Below are positions 8,986 to 16,285 of a stretch of 19,638 nucleotides of DNA, piece after piece (position 1 is the stretch's first letter; each line of letters begins with the position of its first letter). A program made the translations under genes and the position numbers. Source of the stretch: CAYRFQ01 sp964423615 (GTDB lineage: Bacteria; Planctomycetota; Planctomycetia; Gemmatales; Gemmataceae); NCBI GenBank assembly GCA_964423615.1, contig CAYRFQ010000125.1:1-19638 (forward strand). The letters are read 5' to 3'. The notes below the pieces were generated by a model that saw only the letters and a program-made list of their open reading frames with translations, was not told the origin of the DNA and did no database searches.

Positions 8986-9892
8986 TCTCAAGGCCTTGCT
9001 CGATAAATTCAGGCAAGGAGACCGGCGGTCGTTGTCCCGACTGCTCACACTCGTGGGCCGAGGAGAGCACGTCTCGAAAATCCGATCCGCCATTCCCGAT
9101 TCGGCCAAATCACCTCGTGTCGTCGCCATCACCGGCAGCGCCGGAGTTGGCAAAAGCACCCTCGTCGGAAGACTCATCCAACACATTCGCCAGCAAGGCC
9201 AAACGGTCGCTGTCCTCGCGTGTGACCCCCAAAGTCCGTTGACCGGCGGCGCCCTCCTCGGCGACCGATTCCGTATGCCAGGACACGGCGACGATGACGG
9301 CATCTACATCCGCAGCCTGGCCGCCCTTTCGGGACAAGGAGCCGTGGCCGAACACCTACCGGAGATGCAAAGGCTACTCGGAGCCTTCGGCTTCGACGTC
9401 GTCTTGCTCGAAACGGTGGGCGCGGGTCAAGGTGACGTGACAGTCGCCAAACTCGCCGACGTCGTGGTCTTGCTCCTTCAACCCGAAACAGGTGACGACT
9501 TGCAGTGGGAGAAAGCTGGTGTCCTCGAAGTCGCCGACATCATCGGCATCCAAAAGGCCGACCTACCCGGAGCCGAAAACGTGGCGGCTCAGGTCAAGGC
9601 CGCCCTCGAACTGACGGACACAAAGTCGATCCCTGTTCACCTCGTCAGCGCCAAAACGGGAAAAGGAGTGCCGGACTTATGGCACGCCATCAACACGATC
9701 GAGACACGAACACATGGGATCGACTTGGATGACCTCCTCCGGCTAGCCCAGACGGCCTTGGCCGAGAAGTTCCTAACCGCTGTGAAAGGGAATGAAAACC
9801 AACTCCGCGACTTGCTCAACCAGTGGCAAAAGAACCAACTCACAGAAGAACAAGTCGGAGAAGCTGTCTTATCTTTGTTGATCAAATTGTAA
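8978..9892 (+). CDS. meaB: MeaB/ArgK-family GTPase, methylmalonyl-CoA mutase chaperone
   Basis: 304 aa, ATG at 8978 with GAGG six bases upstream, inside the end of the B12-domain gene. Walker A is GSAGVGKST (residues 53-61). CDPQSPLTGGALLGDRFRM (82-100) matches the MeaB signature DPxSxxxGGxxLGDxxRM. LLETVGAGQGDV (143-154) is the family's ETVGxGQ switch region. The G4 position reads QKAD (192-195) instead of NKxD, an unusual first base-recognition residue. In the expected IRS...RGxxGG stretch the protein has SLAALSGQGAVAEH, a divergent switch. MeaB proteins protect and reload adenosylcobalamin mutases, gating cofactor delivery by GTP hydrolysis. Overlap with the B12-binding subunit supports that partner. 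The tail is short and helical, with TAA at 9890-9892. It converges on the TatD-like gene with only 18 bases between them. Confidence 0.9.
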   Translation: MPDLKALLDKFRQGDRRSLSRLLTLVGRGEHVSKIRSAIPDSAKSPRVVAITGSAGVGKSTLVGRLIQHIRQQGQTVAVLACDPQSPLTGGALLGDRFRMPGHGDDDGIYIRSLAALSGQGAVAEHLPEMQRLLGAFGFDVVLLETVGAGQGDVTVAKLADVVVLLLQPETGDDLQWEKAGVLEVADIIGIQKADLPGAENVAAQVKAALELTDTKSIPVHLVSAKTGKGVPDLWHAINTIETRTHGIDLDDLLRLAQTALAEKFLTAVKGNENQLRDLLNQWQKNQLTEEQVGEAVLSLLIKL

Positions 9893-9910
9893 CAAAACAC
9901 CCCACAGCCA

Positions 9911-10801
<891 letters not shown>

Positions 10802-10868
10802 AGTTGTGTGTCCTGTTGTGGTTGGCTTGGTGGGATCACAAGCCGTACATTGTTGTTCTGGGTCGGTC

Positions 10869-10914
10869 AGCCACGGAGTGGCGACATATTCTAGCCGTGA
10901 GCGTAAGCTCGCGG
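10869..10914 (+). repeat. Two-hairpin REP-like repeat, copy B
   Basis: Hairpin 1 is GCCAC-GGA-GTGGC (10870-10882), then GACA, 8 bases, and CCGTG, which opens an 8-bp hairpin: CCGTGAGC-GTAA-GCTCGCGG (10895-10914, one G-T pair). Order and spacing match copy A at 7748-7793 exactly, whereas the stem bases differ in compensating pairs. It lies in the 164-base gap upstream of the TatD-like gene and downstream of the 83-aa gene, where the second stem could also stop minus-strand transcription; no U-tract follows. Confidence 0.6.
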
Positions 10915-10965
10915 AAACGATAAAGAAAAGATTCGTCTTATCAGCTTTACGCCTTCGCTCATGGG

Positions 10966-11217
10966 TTACACTTCACGCGGCTTGGGTTTTTCCCAGTTTT
11001 CGTCATAGTTGATCGAAAACAACTGTTGGATTTTCTCAGCCCGTCCTGGGTCCCCTGTTTGCAAAATCTGGATGCCTTCGCGGATCTTGTCCAGACGCAC
11101 GTCGGAGACATCACCGCCACGGTCGATGCGGTCCAGAATCGCGGCGATGTCTAACAACAAACATCGCGCCTCCAGAAAATGCCGATCCAACGTCGCTTTG
11201 GCGGTCATCGGCTCCAT
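10966..11217 (-). CDS. Small conserved-looking hypothetical protein (83 aa)
   Basis: ATG at 11217 with AAAGGAG nine bases upstream; this ribosome-binding site is formed by the last codons of larE, whose stop is only 4 bases from the start. The protein is soluble and mainly helical. LDRHFLEARCLLLDIAAILD suggests one long amphipathic helix, and RLDKIREGIQIL a second. It has one Cys and no membrane segment. The clean start, tight spacing and helix periodicity support a real gene co-transcribed with larE. I do not recognise a family; an accessory to the LarE reaction is only a guess. Confidence 0.75.
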   Translation of the reverse strand: MEPMTAKATLDRHFLEARCLLLDIAAILDRIDRGGDVSDVRLDKIREGIQILQTGDPGRAEKIQQLFSINYDENWEKPKPREV

Positions 11218-11221
11218 ATCG

Positions 11222-12160
11222 TTATTCTCCTTTATCAGCTTGGCTTGGTGTCAGTCGTGTGTGGTGGCGGATCAGTTGCAAATCCACCAACGTATTCAAA
11301 CTCCCCGAGCGAAAGCCTTCCAGATCGAGTGTCACGAACCGAAAGCCAAGCTCTTTCAATCGGGAGACCAGTTGTGTTCGTGTTTCGGGATCGGCCAAAC
11401 GGGCCAGTTCTGCGCCAGGTACCTCGATGCGAGCCAGTTCGCCTTCGTGGAGACGGACTCGACACTCGCGGTACCCCAATAACTTGAGCAAGGCTTCGGC
11501 GGCTTCGATCCGCGATGTGCGCTCGTGTGTGACTTCCACGCCAGGAGCCACCCGGCTCGAGAGACACGGGGATGCGGGCTTGTCCCACGTCGGCAATTCC
11601 CAATGTTTCGCCAAGGCTCGAACGTCCGCCTTGGTGAAACCCGCCTCCTGCAACGGATGCCGAACTGAGTGCTCCGTCGCAGCCTGCAGTCCCGGACGAT
11701 AGTCACCCAAGTCGTCGAGGTTTGCTCCACTGCAAACGAAGTCGACTCCGATCTCGGGCAAAAGCGTCTCGATTTTGCTGTACAATTCGCTCTTGCAGAA
11801 GTAACATCGCGTTCCATCGTTCGCAACATATTTCGGATCGTCGAATTCTTCGGTTCGTACAATCCGGTGTTCGATCCCGATCAGTTCCGCCAGTCGGGTC
11901 GCGTCGTCGATTTCCGAACGAGCCACGCTGGGACTGTCGGCCGTGATCGCTATCGCCCTGTCGCCGAGGGCCAGGTACGCCCCCTTCGCGACGACTGTGC
12001 TGTCGATTCCGCCACTGAACGCGACGGCCACACGGCCCATTTCTCGTAATGTCTGGAATAATTGCTCGCGTTTCTCGGCGAGGGTCGTCGGGAGTTCTGT
12101 TAGCACGGTTTTCACACAGGTTGGAGTGAGGCTTAAGTTCGAGCATATCTCAAACTTCAT
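11222..12160 (-). CDS. larE: LarE-type ATP-dependent sulfur transferase (PP-loop, three-cysteine type)
   Basis: LarE proteins adenylylate a carboxylated nicotinic-acid mononucleotide and add sulfur to it, towards the nickel-pincer cofactor. The PP-loop SGGIDS is clear near the N-terminus, followed by ITADSP. RCYFCKSELY supplies a CxxC, and KPASPCLSSRVAPG holds the conserved Cys. Counted from the longest frame (12187) these are Cys128, Cys131 and Cys208. This three-Cys pattern matches the [4Fe-4S]-dependent LarE class, which moves sulfur catalytically; the single-Cys class sacrifices its cysteine. The start is uncertain: I take ATG at 12160, but GTG at 12106, just before LTELPTTLAEKREQLF, would give the usual family length, and none has a strong ribosome-binding site. 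No larB, larC or lactate racemase gene is in the window, so the downstream enzyme is unknown. The 83-aa gene follows 4 bases later. The deiodinase-like gene is divergent. Confidence 0.85.
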   Translation of the reverse strand: MKFEICSNLSLTPTCVKTVLTELPTTLAEKREQLFQTLREMGRVAVAFSGGIDSTVVAKGAYLALGDRAIAITADSPSVARSEIDDATRLAELIGIEHRIVRTEEFDDPKYVANDGTRCYFCKSELYSKIETLLPEIGVDFVCSGANLDDLGDYRPGLQAATEHSVRHPLQEAGFTKADVRALAKHWELPTWDKPASPCLSSRVAPGVEVTHERTSRIEAAEALLKLLGYRECRVRLHEGELARIEVPGAELARLADPETRTQLVSRLKELGFRFVTLDLEGFRSGSLNTLVDLQLIRHHTRLTPSQADKGE

Positions 12161-12281
12161 CTTACGACCGACGAACTCGTCCCTCAACCTCCCAACCGTT
12201 CCGAGACGTTTGCTCGGCTTCGGGGTTCAAGAGAACAAAGCGCACATCCCTATCCTCTCACACGAAGGAGTTCGAAATCTC

Positions 12282-13007
12282 ATGTTGCGTCAGTCTGTCC
12301 TCATCCTGACTCTGACCACCCTCGTGGCCACAGTCGCCAATCCAGTGGAAGTCCACGCCCAACGCCGGAAACGCGGGAAAATCAATCCCAAGATCAAAGA
12401 AATGCGAGGAGCCGGAGTTCCCGAGGGAAAAGTCGCTCCGACTTTCGACCTCAAACTCCTCAAAGCCTACGACCTCCCGAAAGCCAAAGACGGCAAGCCA
12501 CGCAAGACAATCAAGTTGGCCGACTATCGCTCGAAAAAACCAGTCGTGCTGATTTTCGGAAGCTACACCTGACCTCCCTTCCGTCGCCAGTCTGGCGACC
12601 TGGAAAAACTCTACCAACACTACAAAAGCGAGGCCGCCTTCTTCATAGTCTACATTCGCGAAGCACACCCCAAAGACGGCTGGGCCATTCCCGTCAAAGG
12701 GAAGTTCTTCGAAGACCCCAAAACTTTCGAAGAACGCAAGAAAATAGCCAACATGTGCAGCGCGGCACTGGATCTCAAGATTCGTACCCTCGTGGACGGG
12801 CTCGATGACAAAGTCGGCAAAGCTTACCAGGCGTGGCCCGATCGTCTTTACATCGTGGGCAAGGACGGAAAGATCGCGTATCGCGGTGGCCGAGGGCCTT
12901 TCGGATTCCAACCCGCCGAGATGGAAACGCGGTTGCGAACGATTCTTAACATGCCCCAAGAAGGCAAACTGTTGACCCCAACCCAAAGGAAACGCAAGGG
13001 TCGTTAA
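12282..13007 (+). CDS. Secreted deiodinase-like selenoprotein, TGA at 12570-12572 read as selenocysteine
   Basis: ATG at 12282 has AAGGAG at 12265-12270. The frame runs to TAA at 13005-13007 (241 residues) if the single TGA is read through. A signal peptide (RQSVLILTLTTLVATVA) is followed by a basic region and a thioredoxin-fold entry (GKVAPTFDL). VVLIFGSYT-U-PPFR then matches the vertebrate deiodinase active site NFGSCT-U-PSF, with Sec97 where those enzymes carry it. Downstream, FIVYIREAHPKDGWA matches the deiodinase block YIEEAHxxDGWA. DRLYIVGKDGKIAYRGGRGP is the cis-Pro/GKI strand region of thioredoxin-like folds. Conservation continues undisturbed after the TGA, arguing against a pseudogene. 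Cys159 is the only cysteine and may resolve the selenenyl intermediate. A SECIS-like hairpin lies at 12579-12605. The protein probably acts outside the cytoplasm; the substrate (iodinated aromatic, peroxide or other) cannot be told from sequence. Confidence 0.88.
12579..12605 (+). promoter_or_regulatory. Candidate bacterial SECIS element
   Basis: Ten bases after the TGA a perfect 6-bp stem GTCGCC/GGCGAC (12583-12588 with 12594-12599) closes the five-base loop AGTCT. It extends through TTCC/GGAA (12579-12582 with 12602-12605) past a two-base CU bulge on the 3' side. E. coli fdhF has its SelB-binding hairpin about 11 bases after UGA with loop AGGUCU. The loop here keeps the adjacent G and U, and the spacing is nearly the same. 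The hairpin lies inside the coding sequence, as bacterial SECIS elements do. Confidence 0.7.
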
Positions 13008-13033
13008 TTCCAGCACACAAGAAACAAAAACAA

Positions 13034-13080
13034 GACTCCGCGAAGCAAACGACCGGAACCAGCTTCGCGGGGTCTTTTTT
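13034..13080 (+). terminator. Rho-independent terminator after the selenoprotein gene
   Basis: A 12-bp stem GACTCCGCGAAG/CTTCGCGGGGTC (13034-13045 with 13063-13074, one G-T pair) is followed by six T (13075-13080). It lies 26 bases after the TAA at 13005-13007. Its position supports the downstream stop, rather than the TGA at 12570, as the true end of the gene. Confidence 0.9.
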
Positions 13081-13246
13081 GTTTCCCGAATCGCAAACCC
13101 AATCCTGTCCGAAAAGAAAATCCGAACATCGATGTCCGGTCAACGCCCACCTTGGGAATGAGTATGGTGAAGCGGTTGTTCAACTGCTCAAACAACACTC
13201 AACAACACTGGATGCCACCATCCAGTTCTATCCCAAGGTAAAAACG

Positions 13247-13828
13247 ATGAACCTTTTCAATCGATTCGCTAAATTCGCTCTTCGTGCTTTGGCCAGTGTG
13301 GCTCTCGCGTTCAGCCTTCAAGGCACGGCCAACGGCCAACAAACTAACCAGCAACCTCAATATTACTTCCTGACCACGATGGCCATGGAGAATCAAGGCA
13401 AGGTCCTCGAAGGCAACAAAGTCGAACCCAATCGACCACTTCAAGGAGCCACCCACATGACCAAGAAAGGCCCTTACTCTGGGCAACTTTGGCGAGTGAT
13501 TCCTGCCGGAAACGGTTACTTCTACCTGACCACGATGTGGGTCGAAAAGGATGGGTTGGTCCTCGAAGGCAACAAAGTCGGACCCAATTCGTTTCTCAAA
13601 GGGGCTTCTCATATGACGAGAAAAACCGGCCAAACAGGCCAACTCTGGAAAAGCATCCCTGCCGGAAACGGTTACTTCTACTTGACCACCAAATTCCTTG
13701 AGAAATCCGGGCAGGTCCTCGAAGGTAACGACGTGGGTCCCCGACACTTCCTGGGTGGAGCCTCCTTCCTGACTCGCAAGTACGGTGCGACAGGCCAACT
13801 CTGGAGAGCCATTCCCTATCGCCCCTAA
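13247..13828 (+). CDS. Secreted three-repeat beta-trefoil (ricin-B-like) protein
   Basis: 193 aa, ATG at 13247 with AAGG nine bases upstream. Residues 1-30 form a signal peptide (RALASVALAFSLQGTANG). The rest is three repeats of about 52 residues starting near 39, 91 and 143. Each has the pattern YFYLTTxxxExxGxVLEGNxV, then F/PLxGASHMTRK and GQLWRxIPAGNG. Three QxW-like (GQLW) repeats are the hallmark of a beta-trefoil of the ricin-B lectin type, and the length is that of one trefoil with no catalytic domain attached. Carbohydrate binding is the family role; the ligand is unknown. Repeats 2 and 3 are also close at the DNA level: the segment starting GCCGGAAACGGTTACTTCTA occurs at 13505 and 13661, 156 bases apart, so recent duplication or gene conversion is likely. 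The gene has its own terminator (13871-13900). Confidence 0.85.
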   Translation: MNLFNRFAKFALRALASVALAFSLQGTANGQQTNQQPQYYFLTTMAMENQGKVLEGNKVEPNRPLQGATHMTKKGPYSGQLWRVIPAGNGYFYLTTMWVEKDGLVLEGNKVGPNSFLKGASHMTRKTGQTGQLWKSIPAGNGYFYLTTKFLEKSGQVLEGNDVGPRHFLGGASFLTRKYGATGQLWRAIPYRP

Positions 13829-13870
13829 CCATATCGAAACGTCACCACCGAAATCGTTTCAACACAATAT

Positions 13871-13900
13871 GAGCCGCGAGGAGTGAATTCCTCGCGGCTC
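13871..13900. terminator. Bidirectional terminator hairpin
   Basis: A perfect 12-bp inverted repeat GAGCCGCGAGGA/TCCTCGCGGCTC closes the six-base loop GTGAAT. It lies between the convergent lectin-like gene (ends 13828, +) and zinc-ribbon gene (ends 13935, -). The T-tract is poor on the plus side (TTGTCGTT), and an AT-rich stretch lies on the other. A shared terminator is the simplest reading. Confidence 0.75.
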
Positions 13901-13934
13901 TTGTCGTTCACCAACTCCACGCTCCTCGACTCAT

Positions 13935-14423
13935 TCACTTGGCACGCACAGGCTCTTCCTTGAGAAACATTTTCCCACCGCAGCACTCGCACTCTCCCGC
14001 CCAATTCCGTCGGATGGCGCAAATATCACACCAGTAGTAAATGTCGTGGAGCTTACCTTTGCGATAGCTCAAGACGTTCAAGACCTGGAGCAGATGCGTA
14101 TCGCCAAGCAGTCGCCCAGTGACCTTCATCGGTCGGTTCTGAACTTTTGGGTCGTTGAAGAACATCCGCCCTCCGTCGTCGCGAACGAGAGGGTAGACTG
14201 TTCCGTTTTTGGTGACGAGAGCCAGCCAGTGCGGCGACGCCTCCCGATCGATATTCGAACCGATCTTCTTCAACAGTTTTTCCAAAGGCACGACTTTGCC
14301 CTCGAACTGTTGCTTCTTTCCAGGTTTGAGATTCGGGTCCGTGTCGGCGACCAGAAACGGCGTGGCGGCAAACAACAATGTGACTCCGATCAAGACACGC
14401 TTGGTCGGTCGAGAAAGACTCAT
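13935..14423 (-). CDS. Secreted or periplasmic protein with a C-terminal zinc-ribbon-like Cys cluster
   Basis: 162 aa from the ATG at 14423, chosen because GAGG lies six bases upstream; an ATG at 14435 would place that GAGG within the gene. An N-terminal signal sequence (RVLIGVTLLFAATPFLVADT) precedes a domain with FEGKVVPLEKLL, then WLALVTKNGTVYPLVRD and VTGRLLGDTHLLQVLNV, a pattern of short beta strands like an OB-type barrel. The C-terminus carries YYWCDICAIRRNWAGECECC, that is CxxC then CxCC (Cys132, 135, 145, 147, 148), a likely metal-binding or redox-active knuckle. I do not know a named family; similar small secreted proteins occur in planctomycetes. Function unknown. It is monocistronic, facing the lectin-like gene across a shared terminator. 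Confidence 0.8.
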   Translation of the reverse strand: MSLSRPTKRVLIGVTLLFAATPFLVADTDPNLKPGKKQQFEGKVVPLEKLLKKIGSNIDREASPHWLALVTKNGTVYPLVRDDGGRMFFNDPKVQNRPMKVTGRLLGDTHLLQVLNVLSYRKGKLHDIYYWCDICAIRRNWAGECECCGGKMFLKEEPVRAK

Positions 14424-14726
14424 GGTTATCCTCATCGGGTTGGGGGATGGCTATCGAAGAATTTCTCCAAGTCGATTGTACTCGACCGACCACCCGACTC
14501 AGAAAATGAAACTCACCCGGAAGAGCGTTTCCAAGAAAAAAGCGAGCCTTTTCTTGACTGGCTGTGTCTTGAGATTGGTTCGAGAAATCCCCCGTTGCCG
14601 TGGCATCTGGAAAAACTCAGGCGACATTCCTGGAAGCCCTTGCCGGACCTTGAGACGGGTGGTATTCTTTAAGTCATCCAAAGGAATGGGGAAACGCCCT
14701 CCCCGACTTCATTGGAACACTTTGCT
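14424..14726. other. Non-coding stretch between the zinc-ribbon gene and tRNA-Ser
   Basis: About 300 bases without a convincing gene. The only sizeable minus-strand frame (14499-14681) has no ribosome-binding site and a composition unlike a protein. It should contain the promoter of the zinc-ribbon gene and that of the tRNA, but I could not pick clear -35/-10 boxes. Confidence 0.5.
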
Positions 14727-14813
14727 GGAGAGGTGGCAGAGTGGCCGATTGCACCGGCTTGCTAAGCCGGCGTGGCGTTTACGTCACCGCGGGTTCGAAT
14801 CCCGCCCTCTCCG
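14727..14813 (+). tRNA. tRNA-Ser(GCU)
   Basis: The 7-bp acceptor stem is GGAGAGG (14727-14733) with CCTCTCC (14806-14812), discriminator G at 14813. The anticodon stem CCGGC/GCCGG encloses TTGCTAA, anticodon GCT at 14761-14763. A long variable arm (GTGGCGTTTACGTCAC region) marks a class II tRNA, and the T arm GCGGG-TTCGAAT-CCCGC is perfect. Length is 87 bases. CCA is not encoded. It reads serine codons AGC and AGU; it is not the selenocysteine tRNA, whose anticodon would be TCA. Confidence 0.97.
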
Positions 14814-15181
14814 ATTTTCGCTTTCGCAGCATCTCGTGACGACTTACACTTTGCCGTCACAACCTGTTTGTCAACTCCACTCCCTGACTCTTCCCTCTAT
14901 TCCTCACAACGGATTTACTGTTCTCTACTGCGCCGGATTTTGCGCCGCCCATCGCTCTCTCGAAATGCTCAGCCGTGGTTTGGGCGTAGTGCTTCGGGCT
15001 GACTTTCGCACAGTGCCCATCCAAGCGGCGACGACATGGACGGGAAACTCCTCCGACTGGTTCGGAAATTGTAAAATAGTCTCGGTCACGGTTCCAAGCC
15101 AAGTCGTTATCCATTTGGCCGAAGGCCAAGCTCATCGACCCCTGGCCATTCCGACCAGGTTCTCTTTTGAGGATTTCTCCC
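14814..15181. other. Intergenic stretch after tRNA-Ser
   Basis: About 370 bases with no supported gene. Long plus-strand frames cross it only because they also run through the tRNA and are shadows. No integrase or att-like duplication of the tRNA 3' end was seen here. It must contain the upstream region of the lipoprotein-like remnant. Confidence 0.5.
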
Positions 15182-15640
15182 ATGCGACAAGCCTTCTTGG
15201 TTGGCGTTGTAGGGTTGTTGATGCTGGTCCAGGGGTGTGGCGTAAAGAAGATGGAACCGAAGCAAGTGGGCCAAAACGAGGTCGAAACGAACAAGCCTGC
15301 GAAAAAAGTGGAGCGGCCGAACAAGCCTACGAAAAAGGCGGAACGACCAAAGACCCCGCTGAAGCCGCCGACGCCATTGGAGGCGGCCAAGAAGGCCTAC
15401 GCCAAGCTCGGTTTCCAATATTCCAAACAGACAAGAGGAACGCGCATTCCCCACTGGTTTCGTTTCTCACCATGCTAGGAATCAGCGCGACCCGAGTAAC
15501 GGATACCGGTTTGGGTCACCTCAAGGAACTCAAAAACCTACAAACGGTGTACGGCCCGCACTCGAGTGACGAAGGCCGGTGTGAATGACTTGATAAAGGC
15601 CCTGCCCAAGTTAGGTTTCATTGGGACTCCCTTGAGGTGA
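15182..15640 (+). pseudogene. Frameshifted lipoprotein with leucine-rich repeats
   Basis: The ATG at 15182 (GGAT 8 bases upstream) opens a lipoprotein signal: RQAFLVGVVGLLMLVQGCG, with Cys20 as the likely lipidated residue. A Lys/Pro-rich linker follows (KKVERPNKPTKKAERPKTP) and then AAKKAYAKLGFQYSKQT. That frame ends at 15478. A second frame gives GISATRVTDTGLGHLKELKN (about 15479-15540), a leucine-rich repeat of the VTDxGLxxLxxLxxLxxL type common in planctomycetes. The third segment, TRVTKAGVNDLIKALPKLG, returns to the first frame and stops at TGA 15638-15640. So the order is frame 2, frame 1, frame 2: at least two indels and probably lost repeats. The gene was a surface lipoprotein with LRRs and appears inactivated. 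Confidence 0.7.
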
Positions 15641-15657
15641 ACTCGTGTTTGGCGCAA

Positions 15658-16056
15658 TCAAGAAGGCACTCCCGAACGCAGAAAATAAATCATTTCCCAG
15701 AGCCTATCGCTTTCACCTCTTTCGACAACCTCCAGGGGTTTGGAGCCTCCGAACGCTTCGTTGGATGTTTTCAGCCAAGCGCCAATGGATTCTTCTCGAA
15801 TGACTTCGGCGAGCGCGTTGGTCAATCGTTCGATCTCGGTCAGGCGTCGATCGGCGGGAGGCTTGGGGGCTTCGCCGCTTTCCAACTGCGCGACAGAACG
15901 AATCGAAATCCCCAGCATCCGCGCGAAGTCAGGTTGCGTTAAATTCAGACGGTTGCGTAAGTCCCGCGTATCTGTTGATTGGAGAGCCTTTGTTTTCGTT
16001 GGGTTCTTGGTCTTGTTCCGGGTCGTGGCGGATTTATTAGTGGTTGTTGGTGTCAT
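15658..16056 (-). CDS. Xre/MbcA/ParS-type antitoxin-like DNA-binding protein
   Basis: 132 aa, ATG at 16056 with GAAGG six bases upstream. Residues 1-28 are a Lys/Thr-rich basic tail. A helix-turn-helix follows: RDLRNRLNLTQPDFARMLGI then SIRSVAQLESGEAPKPP, the Xre pattern LTQxxFAxxLGISxRxVxxxExG. The C-terminal part (about 76-132) has IERLTNALAEVI, IGAWLKTSNEAFGGSKPLEV and ERGESDRLWEMIYFLRSG. This fits the MbcA/ParS/Xre antitoxin toxin-binding domain (formerly DUF2384), whose hallmark is a WLxxPNxxLxGxxPxxll-like block. Such antitoxins normally precede a RES-domain toxin. None is recognisable on either side, so this is an orphan regulator or a remnant of a toxin-antitoxin pair. It lies among decayed genes. 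It may be autoregulated, which is family knowledge, not seen here. Confidence 0.75.
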   Translation of the reverse strand: MTPTTTNKSATTRNKTKNPTKTKALQSTDTRDLRNRLNLTQPDFARMLGISIRSVAQLESGEAPKPPADRRLTEIERLTNALAEVIREESIGAWLKTSNEAFGGSKPLEVVERGESDRLWEMIYFLRSGVPS

Positions 16057-16285
16057 GATTTGCCTTCTCGAAATTGCCTGAAGTGTTAGGCATTACTCAC
16101 CATTTCATTATCGAAACATCGGTCAGACAAATCAAGCGAATTTGCATGCTTATTTGCATCTCAGTACCCATTCAGCTGGTCCGCGTTGATGACTTCCAGT
16201 CGGCTGTTGGGTTGGAGATTCGTTGGAAAAAGCAGCAAATTTTGTCCATCAACCGGCTGAATGAGCTGCTCGTCCCAATTGTTGG

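Noticed and set aside
12753..13007. Separate 84-aa gene
   Set aside because: It is the C-terminal part of the selenoprotein frame; conserved sequence runs continuously from the TGA into it.
13180..13215. CRISPR-like or tandem repeat (CAACAACACT twice)
   Set aside because: Only two short units with no spacers or leader; simple local repetition in a leader region.
14727..14813. Selenocysteine tRNA (selC), considered because of the nearby selenoprotein
   Set aside because: The anticodon is GCT, not TCA, and the acceptor stem is 7 bp instead of 8; it is tRNA-Ser(GCU).
14209..15588. 459-aa plus-strand ORF
   Set aside because: It runs through the tRNA-Ser gene and antisense to the zinc-ribbon gene. 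Only its last part, the LRR text, is meaningful, and that belongs to the frameshifted lipoprotein.
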